A stretch of 64,000 nt of DNA from Phycomyces nitens. Its lineage: Eukaryota; Mucoromycota; Mucoromycetes; Mucorales; Phycomycetaceae. The translations under genes and the position numbers were made by a program. Under the pieces are notes generated by a model. It searched no databases, had not been told where the DNA came from, and was given only the letters and a program-made list of their open reading frames with translations. Below, piece after piece: positions 33,982 to 45,879 of the stretch (positions are counted from its first letter, which is position 1; each line of letters begins with the position of its first letter). The DNA lies in assembly GCA_022702545.1 (NCBI GenBank), contig JAHRBC010000004.1, forward strand, positions 1,054,001 through 1,118,000. The letters are read 5' to 3'.

Positions 33982-35270
33982 TATATATTTTTTTTTAGTA
34001 TTTATTGATATCTTTTATTCTTTATTCTGCTTTTTGTCTATTGCGCACAATATGTAATATAGGCTTTATTCTTTCTTTATTTATTTGTGTATCCTATAGC
34101 CCTTACAACCATATCTATTTTCTACCATTTCTCCGAGTAATAAAGAAAACCCTCAAAATACAATGTTCATCAATTAAAATTGCGTCGAAACGAATATAAC
34201 TACAGTTGGCCATAAGGTGGCAGAGGTTATTCTATGGATTCTGTAGATTAAAGAACCAAGTATATAAAATATTAAGCTATTCTCATAATTATATTCATCT
34301 ATATTCCTAGAATCAATACTTTATTTACACAGGGTTTCTATGCTAGGACTTTGGTGACCTCCAAGATCCCAATCTACTAACATTGTAGAGTACTGTTATT
34401 TTTTTATTAGGGGGTTTCATTGATTTTTATTTTCCAAGTTTTATTTATTGGCAATCAAGACTCTGAAAAATATGTTATTGAAGCCCCTTTTTTAATTTCT
34501 TTTAGTATTTTTTCCAAAGAATATTTACAGTGCTCAGGGTGTCCGATTACTACTTTAAATGATTCAAATGTCCTTGTAGTTAAAACCCCTGTTGTGTGAT
34601 ATTACGTTATCACTTGGTAGGATATTTATAAGTGCTTGGTGAATAAATATTGAAGTATTTGGTTGCCATGTATTTGCAAACAGCCAGAGATCGGTTGTAG
34701 AGTTTGGACTTTATTCAGCTGGGTGTGTATATCTCGATGTACAAAACCACGGAACTTGGGCACACTCTTAGACTGGTATTGAATAGTCATTCAAACTCGC
34801 TAACGGAGTACAATATTACAATTGCATTGTCCAAAAGTTACACTTCTTTACTGCTCCAGTTTCTTTTATTGCTTTCCTTTACATACTCTGCAGCTTTTAT
34901 TTGGAGTCTATCAAAAGCTCCCAGGCTCTCATGTGATCTCAGGAATCACGGGATATCTCATTGGCCAACCCAGGCTCACGTCATCACAGCAATCAAAAAA
35001 ATAATAAGTAAACCTTTGGTGCGGGAAGAAACAAGACGCCTTTTTTTTTCCCACTCACCTTCTACTTTGACACGCTGTTCCGGTAAGTAATGTAGTACTC
35101 TAATGAGCTGAATGCTACATAATTTTTGTTCATCTACTTGCAATGACTAGCAGAATGACAAGTGAACTTTGTTTTTTAAACACTTTTTTACTTTGTCTAT
35201 TCTGTTAATCAGCAAATTTCAACACTCAAAACATCCCATCTCACAACTCTTTGACTTTTTTATTTATTTA
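33982..35270. other. intergenic with a CCAAT/CRE-like patch
   Basis: No gene is supportable. At about 34962-34986 an ATTGGCC (inverted CCAAT) and a CACGTCATCAC (CRE-like) stand close together. A good splice-donor-like GTAAGTAATG follows at 35085. This could mark the promoter and first exon of an unannotated transcript leading toward the island at 35.28 kb, but I see no protein. Confidence 0.35.
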
Positions 35271-35274
35271 ATAG

Positions 35275-35640
35275 TATACCACTCCTCGAACCTAGCTGAC
35301 GAGACTGCACTGCTCGGTGTTTCGATCCCTTTCCAGTCTTAGAGTCATGACACAGTTTGGGCTGCGTTAAGCTCTGGAGACGAGGTTCAGACGAGGTGGG
35401 AGCCTTTAGGCGCCAGTGAGATACCACCCCAGACTCTCTATGAAAAGCCGAAACAAGACTCAACGTTCATGCCAAGAGACAAGGGCTCTCCATAAACATT
35501 GTGTCAGTGCAGTTCCCTTTCCGTGGTGGAACCGAGAATATGAAGCCGCCTTCATTTCTAACCTAGAGGAAGGGTCTCTTAACCGAGCATGGTCTTCGTT
35601 GCTTACAGCAGTGAGGACTTACCCTATCTTCTGAATTTTT
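35275..35640 (+). other. locally GC-richer island with an LSU-rRNA-like helix
   Basis: About 365 bp with visibly higher G+C than its flanks. At about 35376-35425 it reads GAGACGAGG...AGACGAGG, then GTGGGAGCCTTTAGGCG and CCAGTGAGATACCACC. This resembles the conserved large-subunit rRNA segment that follows the AGCTTGACTC region (GTGGGAGC...GGCGCCAGTGAAATACCAC in yeast 25S), with the closing GGTGG/CCACC pairing kept. Further flanks do not follow rRNA. It may be a diverged rRNA fragment, a structured RNA of another kind, or coincidence. Confidence 0.3.
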
Positions 35641-35666
35641 TGTTGTTCTTTTGAACACCCCGTCTC

Positions 35667-35754
35667 GGTCTATAGTTGACTTTTGGTTGACTTGACAGGT
35701 GGTTTTCTGGCCTTGGTTGGAAGACCGTGAGTTCGAATCTCACAGAGACTTTTA
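35667..35754 (+). pseudogene. tRNA-Lys-like sequence with degenerate 5' half
   Basis: The 3' part is a textbook tRNA T arm and acceptor: GTGAG-TTCGAAT-CTCAC then AGAGACT and TTTT (Pol III terminator). GACCGTGAGTTCGAATCTCA resembles tRNA-Lys 3' halves. A candidate 5' acceptor GTCTC pairs with GAGAC, and TATAG...GGT could be a decayed A box. The anticodon arm region (GGTTTTC...GAAGACC) does not give a proper 7-base loop and the length is too long. It is most likely a tRNA pseudogene or tRNA-derived repeat head. Confidence 0.5.
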
Positions 35755-36285
35755 GATAGTTTTATTCTCTAAATATTCCTATCTTTGTTCGATTTAATAT
35801 TCATACAGACTCATACCAAGATTAAGGACAATTGATTTAAACCTCACAAAATAAAGAGTCAGTACCATAGTCTTTTTATTTTTATTTTTAATGGCGTTTT
35901 CCTCATTCGAATCACACCGTGTCTCAACAAAACAACAAAGAACTTCTTGATAGGCAGAAGGAGCTTTTAGCTTATCAAAAAAGAACATATAATCAGTGGA
36001 ACTCGTATGAGCAGATCACCTTTAGCTACATCAGAGGAGAATGACACACCCTTGCAAACAGTATATACACCAATCAAAAGATAAAAAGATACTAGAAGCG
36101 CATTTTCTAAGAAAATTCTAAGCTTATGAATGAGCATGACAACCGTTATTGAGACAATTTAATGAAAAAGAATCGTACTGCAATGTTTGAAGATCTTACT
36201 ATCAAACAAAAGAGGTAATTCAAACCCCAAGTCTACAATTCTGGGGAGGTATTCGTAGAATTAGGATGTTTTATTGTCAAACTAC
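35755..36285. other. non-coding, AT-rich
   Basis: No feature I can support. Confidence 0.5.
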
Positions 36286-36450
36286 ATACATGCCACAGTT
36301 ATTAAAGCACACAGGGGGAAGCAACTAAAAGTTGCTAATCACTTCAACAAAACTAATCAAAGATGGGTTTGTGTCATATGGGACGATAAGTCAGGATTCA
36401 TGCTTTTTCCTAAAGTCGGGAATGAGGTAAATAGGTTAGGAAACTTGTAG
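36286..36450 (+). pseudogene. short Tc1/mariner transposase remnant
   Basis: The frame reads KAHRGKQLKVANHFNKTNQ then WVCVIWDDKSGFMLFPKVGN before a stop. The WDDKSGFMLFP block aligns with the W-S-D-E-S-x-F-x-L-F motif around the first catalytic Asp of Tc1-type transposases, and the preceding basic stretch fits as well. Only this short middle part is recognisable. Confidence 0.55.
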
Positions 36451-36692
36451 ATATTGTGAGAATGCTATTTATTAAAGAAAGAAATTATAATGATCTATAG
36501 AATTATTATTCTAATTTTCTTGTAATGTAACATATATTGTGTAATCGTCGATTGTCACTGTTGAAGTATATAGTGTACGTATGGTTTGTAACTGTTCCTG
36601 AGATGTTAACTTGCCATGCTCATTAGCAATGAATGAAAAGAAATTGGCTGTGAAGTCTGTATTTTACTCAGTTGTCTTGCGTTTACCACACT
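36428..36692 (+). repeat. LTR-like dispersed repeat, copy A
   Basis: This aligns in two long blocks with 41850-42325 (copy B), same orientation. Block 1 contains AACTT-TAGATA-TGTGAGA-TG and AAGAAAGAA; block 2 contains GTGTACGT, GAGATGTTAAC and ATTGGCTGTG-AGTCTGTATTT and ends near ACCAC. By eye the two copies are roughly 70% identical. Copy A lacks about 200 bp present in B. Confidence 0.7.
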
Positions 36693-39072
36693 AGTAATAT
36701 ATGGGAATTTAAGAGTAACTATGAAGAGTCTCATCATAGTTGCTGCCTGTTATGATAGCTATCCAGCGATTTATAAAAGCTAAAACCATGACTTTTGAAA
36801 CCACTCGGACGTAATCTACTAGATGATTTATTGATTGAGACCATCAATATTTCGCTTTCCAAGAACATATATTTTAATTTGCTTTCAACTATTGATAAAA
36901 ACCACTCTGAGAATCGAGTTTGTACAAGTGTGATTCAAGATAAATACATCAACATTTTTGAGACGCTGTATACTTTGAAAAATATTCTCAACCTTTTGAA
37001 TAAGAGAAATGTCTATTGAAATTTTGGTCATTTATATTCTCATGTTTACCCTTTTCTTATTTATAACCTTAAGAAAGCAGAGATCGCTGTTTTCTACAAT
37101 TTATTTGATAGCTTCAAAGTTATTCACCCTCTTTTTTTTTCTTGGTCTATGGATGTAAGAATCTTGAGATGCATTTAATGATACCCAATTACCAGATTGT
37201 TCTAAATCAGCAGTTAGTTTTTTCTTGTTCTTAATACGAGTACTAGTATACAAAGTTCTTTCTTAAAACATGCCATACTACAATTTACATTGGTATGGAA
37301 CACAGTATTATCAGAAAAAAAGCGTTCTTAAAATTGATATTGACCTTGTTCTTTCTATGAATCTAGCCAAGATGCTCTTGAACATTAGTGCTGCTATTCT
37401 CAATAATAAACCGAAACAAATTCTTTTCTAATGACAGATTGTGTTTACTCTTTTCAAACTAATAGAAAATTATTTCTGATGATTTTGGGCCCTCGAATCT
37501 CTAAAGCGCTTTCAATCAGTTACTATAGTATGATCAACGGACTCCCGTGATATCAAATAACTTTTTTTTGTGGTTTTTATTAAGAACACCTACGTGATTA
37601 CTGCTTCTAACTTTTTAAAGGCTTTTCTATGGGGTTTCTTTACTTTAATATTTAACGTAGTATTGAACAAACGTGTTGGATCTACCTGGTTATCAGCAAC
37701 TGATGGACTTTCCATTATTAAAAATCAGCTTGGAAAGTCTAACGGTACCTTGATCAAACATGCACCAGATATCCATTCTTGAAGCTCGCCTTATCATGTA
37801 AATATCTGTATACGTTAGCTATAGAGAATTTGGAACAACAGACTTGGGGCTGTTTTTACAAGATGTATTATGCAATTTCTCAGTGTAAAAACTAATATGC
37901 CTTGAAAATAACACACATTTTCATCAATGGCATGGTCTTATCCATATGGATAAATAAATATGCATTTGGTAATTTAAAATTGTAAAGTGCTTATATGGAA
38001 AGGAAACAAAGAGTTTAAAAGACCTTGCTATCTGTACAATATTGATCTAGCAAATCTCTTTACAAAATTTTGATTTTATAAAATATTATCTACTGTCTTT
38101 TATTTGTACGTGGTTTATATCATCTGTTCAAGTCAGGCATGTACCTTATTTAAAAAAAGCTAATTATGAATTACAAACTTTATATACATCATCTTAATCA
38201 TCTTTGTAAGTACAATAAAGTTTTAACATTTATTTAGTCATTACTGATCCCATCTTTTCAAATTTTCCAATTAATAAAAATATGTTTTCTTCTTTCTAAA
38301 TAAACGATAAATAACTTTTTTTAAAGCTGTATAACATGCAGTATGCCACACTTTCTGAATTGTAGTCCAAAATTCAGATAAAATATTTAGAGTGTTTATG
38401 AATACGATATATATATATCTTATGAGAAAAACATGCTCAAATACTACATTAATATAAATAACGTTCATTATTGGTATTAGTTATTGTACAACCATTATTG
38501 TAGTTAAATTCCCACAAGACTGTGCTACTGTATAGTAAAGTTTTGTGATAATCTATTCTATGCAGCAGCCGCAGCATAAATGTGCTATTACACTTTAGGG
38601 AAAAATAATTGCAAGGAATGACATAAAATAAGATTAATTTTCTTATAATCCTTTATACAACGCGAGGAAATATCCAAAAAGAAATTAAACTGTCTAAAAT
38701 GTCAATGATAAAACTAACCATCATCAGCTAGGTTCTGCTACTGGAAACTTGATTTGCATTGTTTAATCAATAACAATAGAGTATATGCATATAATATATA
38801 AAACTATATATTTATAAATCATCAAAGTTTAACAGGATTTACTTGCACTCAGAGGACCTTTGAGCCCCTCTATTAACTGGGTCCGGAACCATCTTTTTTT
38901 AAGAAATAATTAATTGATCCTGGCTTCAAGACCTCTTATAAATTATGTTCATTGTTTAACACTATTAGAGTTTTGGTTATTTGGTCTAGTCATTGAGTTT
39001 ATTTGTAAAATACAACGAGAATGAATATTATAATAAAAGGGAATGTATATTATTGACAAAAGATATTGGTAG
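36693..39072. other. gene-free AT-rich DNA
   Basis: No supportable gene over 2.4 kb. The small frames at 36795-37019 and 37570-37782 have no recognisable domain. Confidence 0.5.
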
Positions 39073-40011
39073 TTAAACTTCGGTCTTGCTAGTATCTTCA
39101 TCAGTAGGGGATGTGGTTTCATTAATTTGTTGAGAATGCGTTACATCTCTAATTTCATGAACGTTTTGTACATTGGTTTCTTCGGCGGTGACAATTGCGA
39201 CCCAAAAGCTTCCGTAGTAAATTACCATGAAAATGCTGGCAATACCAAGAACATCGATCAAGAGGAACAAAAATGTGATATGGACCTTTGGGTCGCTGCT
39301 TGCGCCTGCTGCATAGACAGTACGGCCGATGATCGGGAAAAGAAGAAGGAACTGGTATGAGCCAAACGAGGTAATTATGGGGCGGATAGCATTATAGACC
39401 ATTTTTCCTTGAATTATAGCAAGTACGGGAAACATCCAGAGACCAAAGCAAGCAAACTGGTGTGCTCTACCACTGTCCAAGAGGCTTTGATAGATGCTGT
39501 AGAGAGAGGAATTTCCATTGATATAGTCAGTTTGCGCTTTTCCGCTAACTCCAACAGCCGCGGCTTCGGATACAACGATAATAAACGCCCATAAATAAGC
39601 AAAGTGGATATAAAGCAGATTTGCATCAAAGATCTTCTTGAAGCCTTGCTTTTCTGACACAGGTAATACTTTTTTATAAATGCAAAAGAGATTCACCGAG
39701 ATAATAGGCACGGCAATTCCTTGGAAACATTCAGATGCTGAACTCATGCCTATTAAACTTGAAAAAAATTCGCTGTCGAACGTCACTGAACGTAGGTTCC
39801 CTCCAAGTACGGCTCCTAAGCACCCGTATAGAACATAGAAGAGACCGGCAATTGCGCCTGGAATAAATATCGAGTAAAGCCCAGTACGCTTTGCTTTAAA
39901 CAATGTGCCGACTATTGCAAGTACACCCAGCACAGCGGTCGCTATGCCAAAGCCCATAGTCATCACTATGACCGTGTCGAGATAATTTACTAGGTCATAA
40001 ACTGAGTCCAT
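39073..40011 (-). CDS. intronless seven-transmembrane protein of unknown function
   Basis: A single open frame of 312 aa. Seven hydrophobic segments are visible: VIVMTMGFGIATAVLGVLAI, SIFIPGAIAGLFYVLYGCLG, FQGIAVPIISVNLF, IHFAYLWAFIIVVSEAA, FACFGLWMFPVLAIIQGKM, FLLLFPIIGRTVYAAG and ITFLFLLIDVLGIASIFMVI. A short polar tail (HSQQINETTSPTDEDTSKTE) follows. The seven-helix topology recalls fungal RTA1-like or receptor-like proteins, but no signature motif is recognised and I do not assign a family. It is the only intact gene in a 12-kb desert, lies between the two LTR-like repeats, and lacks introns unlike most neighbours. Confidence 0.75.
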   Translation of the reverse strand: MDSVYDLVNYLDTVIVMTMGFGIATAVLGVLAIVGTLFKAKRTGLYSIFIPGAIAGLFYVLYGCLGAVLGGNLRSVTFDSEFFSSLIGMSSASECFQGIAVPIISVNLFCIYKKVLPVSEKQGFKKIFDANLLYIHFAYLWAFIIVVSEAAAVGVSGKAQTDYINGNSSLYSIYQSLLDSGRAHQFACFGLWMFPVLAIIQGKMVYNAIRPIITSFGSYQFLLLFPIIGRTVYAAGASSDPKVHITFLFLLIDVLGIASIFMVIYYGSFWVAIVTAEETNVQNVHEIRDVTHSQQINETTSPTDEDTSKTEV

Positions 40012-41849
40012 GATTATCGTTCTTGTCTTGAGGATCGTAAAAGGAGTATAATATAATGTATTATAGGATGATAAAGTAAAGTCATTCTTTTTCTGATCTG
40101 ATCCAAGTATTTATACTATGGTTCAAAGGAGAGCTGACTTGTTCACCAGATACGTTTTTGGCTCAGTTATGTTCTACAGACCTGTACAATGCTATGTGTG
40201 ACAACTTTGTATTAAGATATTTTCTATTACTGATACACACACATATATACATACATGCATTCATATTCTTGCTATATGGTAAAAAAAAAACATGTAATAT
40301 CTAGGCACCATCAACATTACATTTGAATACAATGCTTGATACTCAAATAATATACAAAAACATAATGGAAAGTTTATACAAAAGTAAATATCCCGTCAAG
40401 TATATATATATATGTAGTTACACTATTGCTGCGCATTGCGTAACCCGTACACGACACGCTTTCTGTATACTTTTTATTCAGAAATCAAATGCTGTACTGT
40501 AAAACTAATATATATGTACATCGTGCCTTTTTAAATGGTTTACAAGTGCCTTCTCATGTATGACCAGAAACCTGGAGTTCTTTGATTTGAGTCCATTAAT
40601 TATCACAAGATTCTCTCATTGGATTGACTATAACAATATCTTAAAATAATACGGGAATTATATCATAAAACAAAGACAGAAAATATTGAATTTAAGAGTA
40701 TAGATGCAAGTTTATTTTGATGTACCTAAGGTTTTTTCTGATGATGATTTACTACAATAAATAAAAGGAATCTTTCTATTCTTATTAGTAAAGATCATAA
40801 AAATGTGACACTTGAAAGCATTCGTTAAATGATCTTGTATTCAAAGTAACTTGACCAAATAAATTATATGCTGTACTAGCCACAATGTTTTCATGGGTGA
40901 TTGTTTTGGTCTTACAATACTTTTGGATTTAAACTTTAATATTTTTTGCTCCAATGCCAAAATTCAAGGTAAATTATCTGTATAGTCTATATGATTTGGC
41001 CCTAAACATATATCTTGGTTTAATGATAAAAGAAAATCATAAATTCACTATGGTTATTATTAGCTCTATATCCTGTATACTATTTATTCACAAGCATTTC
41101 AATAGAGAGGTCGATATCGTAGAATTTTTAGATTTCTACAATTCTGAGTTTAATCTGGATTTTAAAAAAGGAAAACATATACTTCGTGTTCTGTTTTAAT
41201 TATAGAAAGTTCATAACCGAGTGCACGGAAACTTTCTCCGATTCCTCAGTTAAGGTGTTTCTGGGGAAGGTTTTACACAACTTTTTACAAGATATTAAGT
41301 TCTTGCAATCTTACAGTTGGTAAATCAACAATTGCTACAGTTTTGATAATTTATCGGAGATATTGAATTTCAAGCTTACTTTAAATTCTTTTACAAATAT
41401 AGTAGCCACAGAATTTCTGCAAAAAGTATAAAGTTTTACAGAGATACAAATTAAAACTCAATATAAGTCATGTGATTTAAATTTTTACTTTTCTTAAACC
41501 TTTCAGTTGCAAAGTATACGACTGAGCCAAACTACTGGTAATCATACACAGGCTTTTTTTTTTTCATCAGCAAGTGCGGAAAATAATACCAGCTAGAAAA
41601 CAAAATTGCTTGTCATTTGCACAAATTCTAAGGAAGAAACCTGTAAACTGTAAAAATTGGTTAATGTTGCTTGACTATTTTAATTGAAATTTCCATGACT
41701 AGGTCTATATATAATGATGAAATAAATAAAGAATTATTATGATCTACAGAGACTAGACGTATGAGTATGAATAGTACCGTGTATTCCATCAATGTAAATG
41801 TTATTTATAGTAATATTCAAAGTCTACCCACCAACGAAGATTGTAGTAA
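40012..41849. other. gene-free AT-rich DNA
   Basis: Contains the promoter side of the seven-TM gene. An 81-codon frame at 40954-41199 is hydrophobic/low-complexity and unsupported. Confidence 0.5.
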
Positions 41850-42325
41850 TTAGGGGTAGGGAACTTATAGATACTGTGAGAGTGTCATTTGTTGAAGAAA
41901 GAATACTATGGTGGTTTATAAACTTGCCATTCTAATTGTTAGGATTGGTTACTAGCAGCCTTTGCGCCACACTCCCAAAATGGATACTAGTCAGAAGACT
42001 AATACATCATAGCTATCTTTACATTCATTTCTTGTACACACACTCGCCACAGTTACCAATTATTATATTTACACATCTTTATCCTAACTGGAAAACATAT
42101 AAATACTAGTAGAGCTTAATCATAAAAAGATCAAGCGAACAACGTCTTTTATTAAATAACTTATCTTTAAACCTCTTGTTTCTGTCTCTTGCCTTGTGTG
42201 AAGTGTACGTGTGTGTGGTGTGTAACCACTCCTGGGATGTTAACATGCCATGGTCATTAGCAAAGAGTGACCAGATATTGGCTGTGGAGTCTGTATTTCA
42301 CTAAACTGTGGTGTATATACCACAA
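41850..42325 (+). repeat. LTR-like dispersed repeat, copy B
   Basis: The longer partner of 36428-36692, in direct orientation and about 5.4 kb downstream. The extra central part has a TATA-like ATATAAATACTAG (about 42098-42110) followed by CTTGTTTCTGTCTCTTGCC, as found in LTR promoters. It ends TATATACCACAACA. No gag-pol coding was recognised between the copies. Confidence 0.6.
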
Positions 42326-45300
42326 CAATACCTATTTCAAACATTGAGACTTTGGGGACCGATATTGGGTTATGTTTAATCACAATTATGTATAGAGAGT
42401 ATTACAGATGCTACGACCCTTTGTTGGAGTGTGTGTGTAATACTTTCAAAGGTTAGTAATATCATCAAGGAGAATTGTCAGTCTAAGTGTCTTTGTCTGT
42501 ATATATATAGCTTTCAAAGATTAAAAAAAATATTCTCATGATCATATACAACAATCAAAGCCTAATTTAAACCGCAAACAACAGAAGGATTGCCTAAATT
42601 AGGTTAAAGCTAGAGTCAGCTTTAGTATCAAGGGCCGGAATAAAATCATGTGGTTGTATATGCCTAGATGCATGGTAAAGTCCTATGTTTTTATATTGTT
42701 TGCAATTATTAATAGAGAGAAAAAATGTTAAGAGGAATGTTTTCCAAGATAGCTATATAAACTTTTGATCAAACCATTTCAATCCCTGGAACAAAAATTT
42801 GAATGAGAAATATAGAATTATATTTGAATTCCAAGACGATGAATCTATCAGTTATATGGATTCATACATAGTATTGCAAAATAATAGTCAGAAAGTTCAA
42901 CGATTTAACTAAATATAATTCTAAAACCCCAATCTCGGTTCCTAGAGCATAATCGACATGATATAAAGACAAGAATCCAAGAGATGAGTTTATTTAACAG
43001 TTTTAATAATCTCAAGATCTATGTATTTAATTAGTGTGTGGATATATTACAAGGTATTACATATTCCTGTCGTAAATATCTCTGACAGAGTTAGAACTGT
43101 GATGCAAGCTCGTGGTGGATACGTCGTATATTAACCTTTATTTTTTTAACTTTTAATTACAATATAGTCATGACTATGAATAAAAATATAACTTTGATAT
43201 ACTTGTTTTTCTTAAAAGATATACGTTAAAGCAGATATGTGGGTTGTCTGGAATTATAAACAGTAGAACCTGACTAGGATTTCTAGTTTTAAAGTATACA
43301 ATATCTATTTGTAATCTCAACTATAAAGTCATCATACTAATAATAATACTTTGCAATATATTCTTTCACATAATCCAAAAGTTTCTTTGCTTCAGTGGGC
43401 TTGCTTATTCATGCAGTACAAGAATAATAGAATGAAAATATAAAACTGTAAAAAAAAAGTGTGTGGTTTTACTTGCATTTTAATTACTAAAATATGCTGA
43501 ATTAATTCAATTGTAACAAGGTTTTAGTTATACTTTGCACGGACCACCGTGTTTATTTTTACTCGCGCATTATATGATAAGCCTCGGCTACCACTATAAA
43601 ATATCCCACTTTTTTATAGAGTTTTATATTTTCTATTTATTATTCTTGTGCCGCATAAATGATCAAACCCGCATTTTTTCGTAGGAAGCCTTGGGCTCAA
43701 AGGGTTAGTGAACCTCTTTTATTGTGAGACACAAGAGAACTTTACGACTTTTTTTTTTTTTTTTTTTTTGGGGGGGGGGGTTATTTATTTTATAATGTCT
43801 GAGAGGTTTCTATTTTCCAAAATGACAAACGATGGGAACTAAAGAGAGCATATCTTATAGTCATTTTATTGAAAATAGATGGAACTGATTCAAAGACCTT
43901 TTGGTTTTACCAGTGAGATAGTGACCTAAAATCAAACAAACAGAGAACAATAGGAAGGTAGTTGGAAAATATGGTGGTGTACCTAGAAACATGTAGTGGT
44001 TTTTACCGAAGCTTGAGGAGAAACTGTAGATTCATTACCATACCTCGCGCAATTACAATGAGATTTATGTGGAGAGTGGCAACACTATATTATCATTACC
44101 ATGGCCCGTATTATGGCACTGAGAGAAAATGACGCATGATAGTTCTTTACATTATCCTCCCGTCCAAAGTGCGATATATACAAAATAACCAACTGTAAAA
44201 CTAGGCAGTATTACAGTCCTAATACAATCAACAGATATACTAGTTTATATGATCCTCAAGAAACATACCATCAAATATTATTATAGCAAAGAAATGTTGG
44301 ATGCACAAACACTATATAAACCCTCGGTAGAAGGTTGGAAATGATCGTCATTGACACAATTATCCTCTAAATCAAATAATATAATGGAATCAATACAAGC
44401 TAATAAAATACGCAAAGGCCGTAAGTCTTGTATATGAGACATAACTGCACATGATTTTAATGGATGTTATACATCAATAGCACATCTTGTCATGATAATC
44501 TGTTGCTTAAACATTACAGAAATACAACCCTTTTTATTGTAGTATTGAACCCAGGGTAATTCCATCATAGAATCTATAGAGAATAACTAATCGTATTAAG
44601 AATTAAGAAAAGTTAAATCCATAATAAAACACTTTTTAGTGTGTATTTTAGAAAAGGTTGTAGAAATGCATTATCTGTCAATATCAATTCATATTTAAAA
44701 GGTCGCAAGAGTCATACATACCATTTTATTATTTAAACTTCAAATATGATGCTATGTATATTCTATTTCTTGTATAATACATATTAGGATACTTTATATA
44801 AATATTGAAAAGTTGAATGTAGATAAAGTCAGGCTCATAATCTTATAACGTATCACTAAAGAATTGTTATTCACACAAATAGTAATGTGTTTTTGATCTG
44901 AAATCAGCCCAAATTACTTTTCTTTAATCAAGTTTAAACTAATTGACTGGATTAACATTAATATAAATCTAAAGAAGTTTTGTGAGTCCAAGAGTACCTT
45001 TACTCATAAAGGCTTAATGACCATATATTATTATTAATATTGGCCTTGATGTGAAAATCATTAAATAGAGAAAAGGGTTATTTTTGGATTTATAATAACT
45101 TGTGGTAGTATCGATGCTATCCTTATTAATCTAGAAATTGAAGCAAAAATAAACTATGCTATTTTAAATCAATTCTGTAATACGTGTATCTCTTTATGTC
45201 TATATTATACATTAGGAATCATTTGCTTAAAAGGCATAACTACGGATAAAGAGTGAGTGAAAAAGAGCCTTTTATTTAGTCTATTTTTTTTTGGAGAATC

Positions 45301-45879
45301 TTAAAAAATATTTATATCTTTATGCAAATGTTGTATTTGTCATCAAGGGATGTGATCATTGAATGTCAAGATCTCGTATTGTCTATAGAAAGTTTGATCA
45401 AATGCAAAATATTCAAACTTAATTAGGAGCATACACAGTGCAATTGAATCTTGTTATTCATCCAGGCATGATCCCACTGGTGGCTAGAAAATCCAAAAGA
45501 CCCAGACCCCACCCAAGCTGAATCAAATGGTGTAACATGTCGTGGTATTACTATTCTGTATTCTTGATGTACAGAGATATCAATGAGTTACTTGAGGGTA
45601 TCACAACGTTTAGCCTATAGGATTCTTTTGAGTGTATTACTCAAGAATCAGGATTTTAGACGCAATGTTTAGTCATTTAAAAGATTAGGTTATTAAACGA
45701 ATCCCTGCAGTGGTAATGGAACCCTAGATCAGATCTAATAATCCCAGGGAAATCGAAAAAAAACTTGTGGAGATCATTTATTTATCTGATCTAAACAAGT
45801 GGGTAAATAAGCTCTTGTTATTTCCTTTTTACAAGTAAATGGACTTATCAGATCTTTTTTTTAAATATATATATATATA
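42326..45879. other. gene-free AT-rich desert with a T21-G11 tract
   Basis: No gene over 3.5 kb. A run of about 21 T followed by about 11 G lies at 43749-43780. A TATA-like ACTATAAAATATCCC is near 43592. Nothing else is supportable. Confidence 0.55.

Noticed and set aside
34704..35090. 128-codon plus-strand frame before the rRNA-like island
   Set aside because: Covers promoter-like CCAAT and CRE-like words and has no domain; no evidence that it is translated.
35416..35634. 72-codon plus-strand frame with a start codon
   Set aside because: It overlaps the LSU-rRNA-like motif, lacks homology and has the composition of translated structured RNA.
42377..42480. Possible small-RNA or tRNA gene in the desert
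   Set aside because: No A/B box pair or foldable cloverleaf could be made out.
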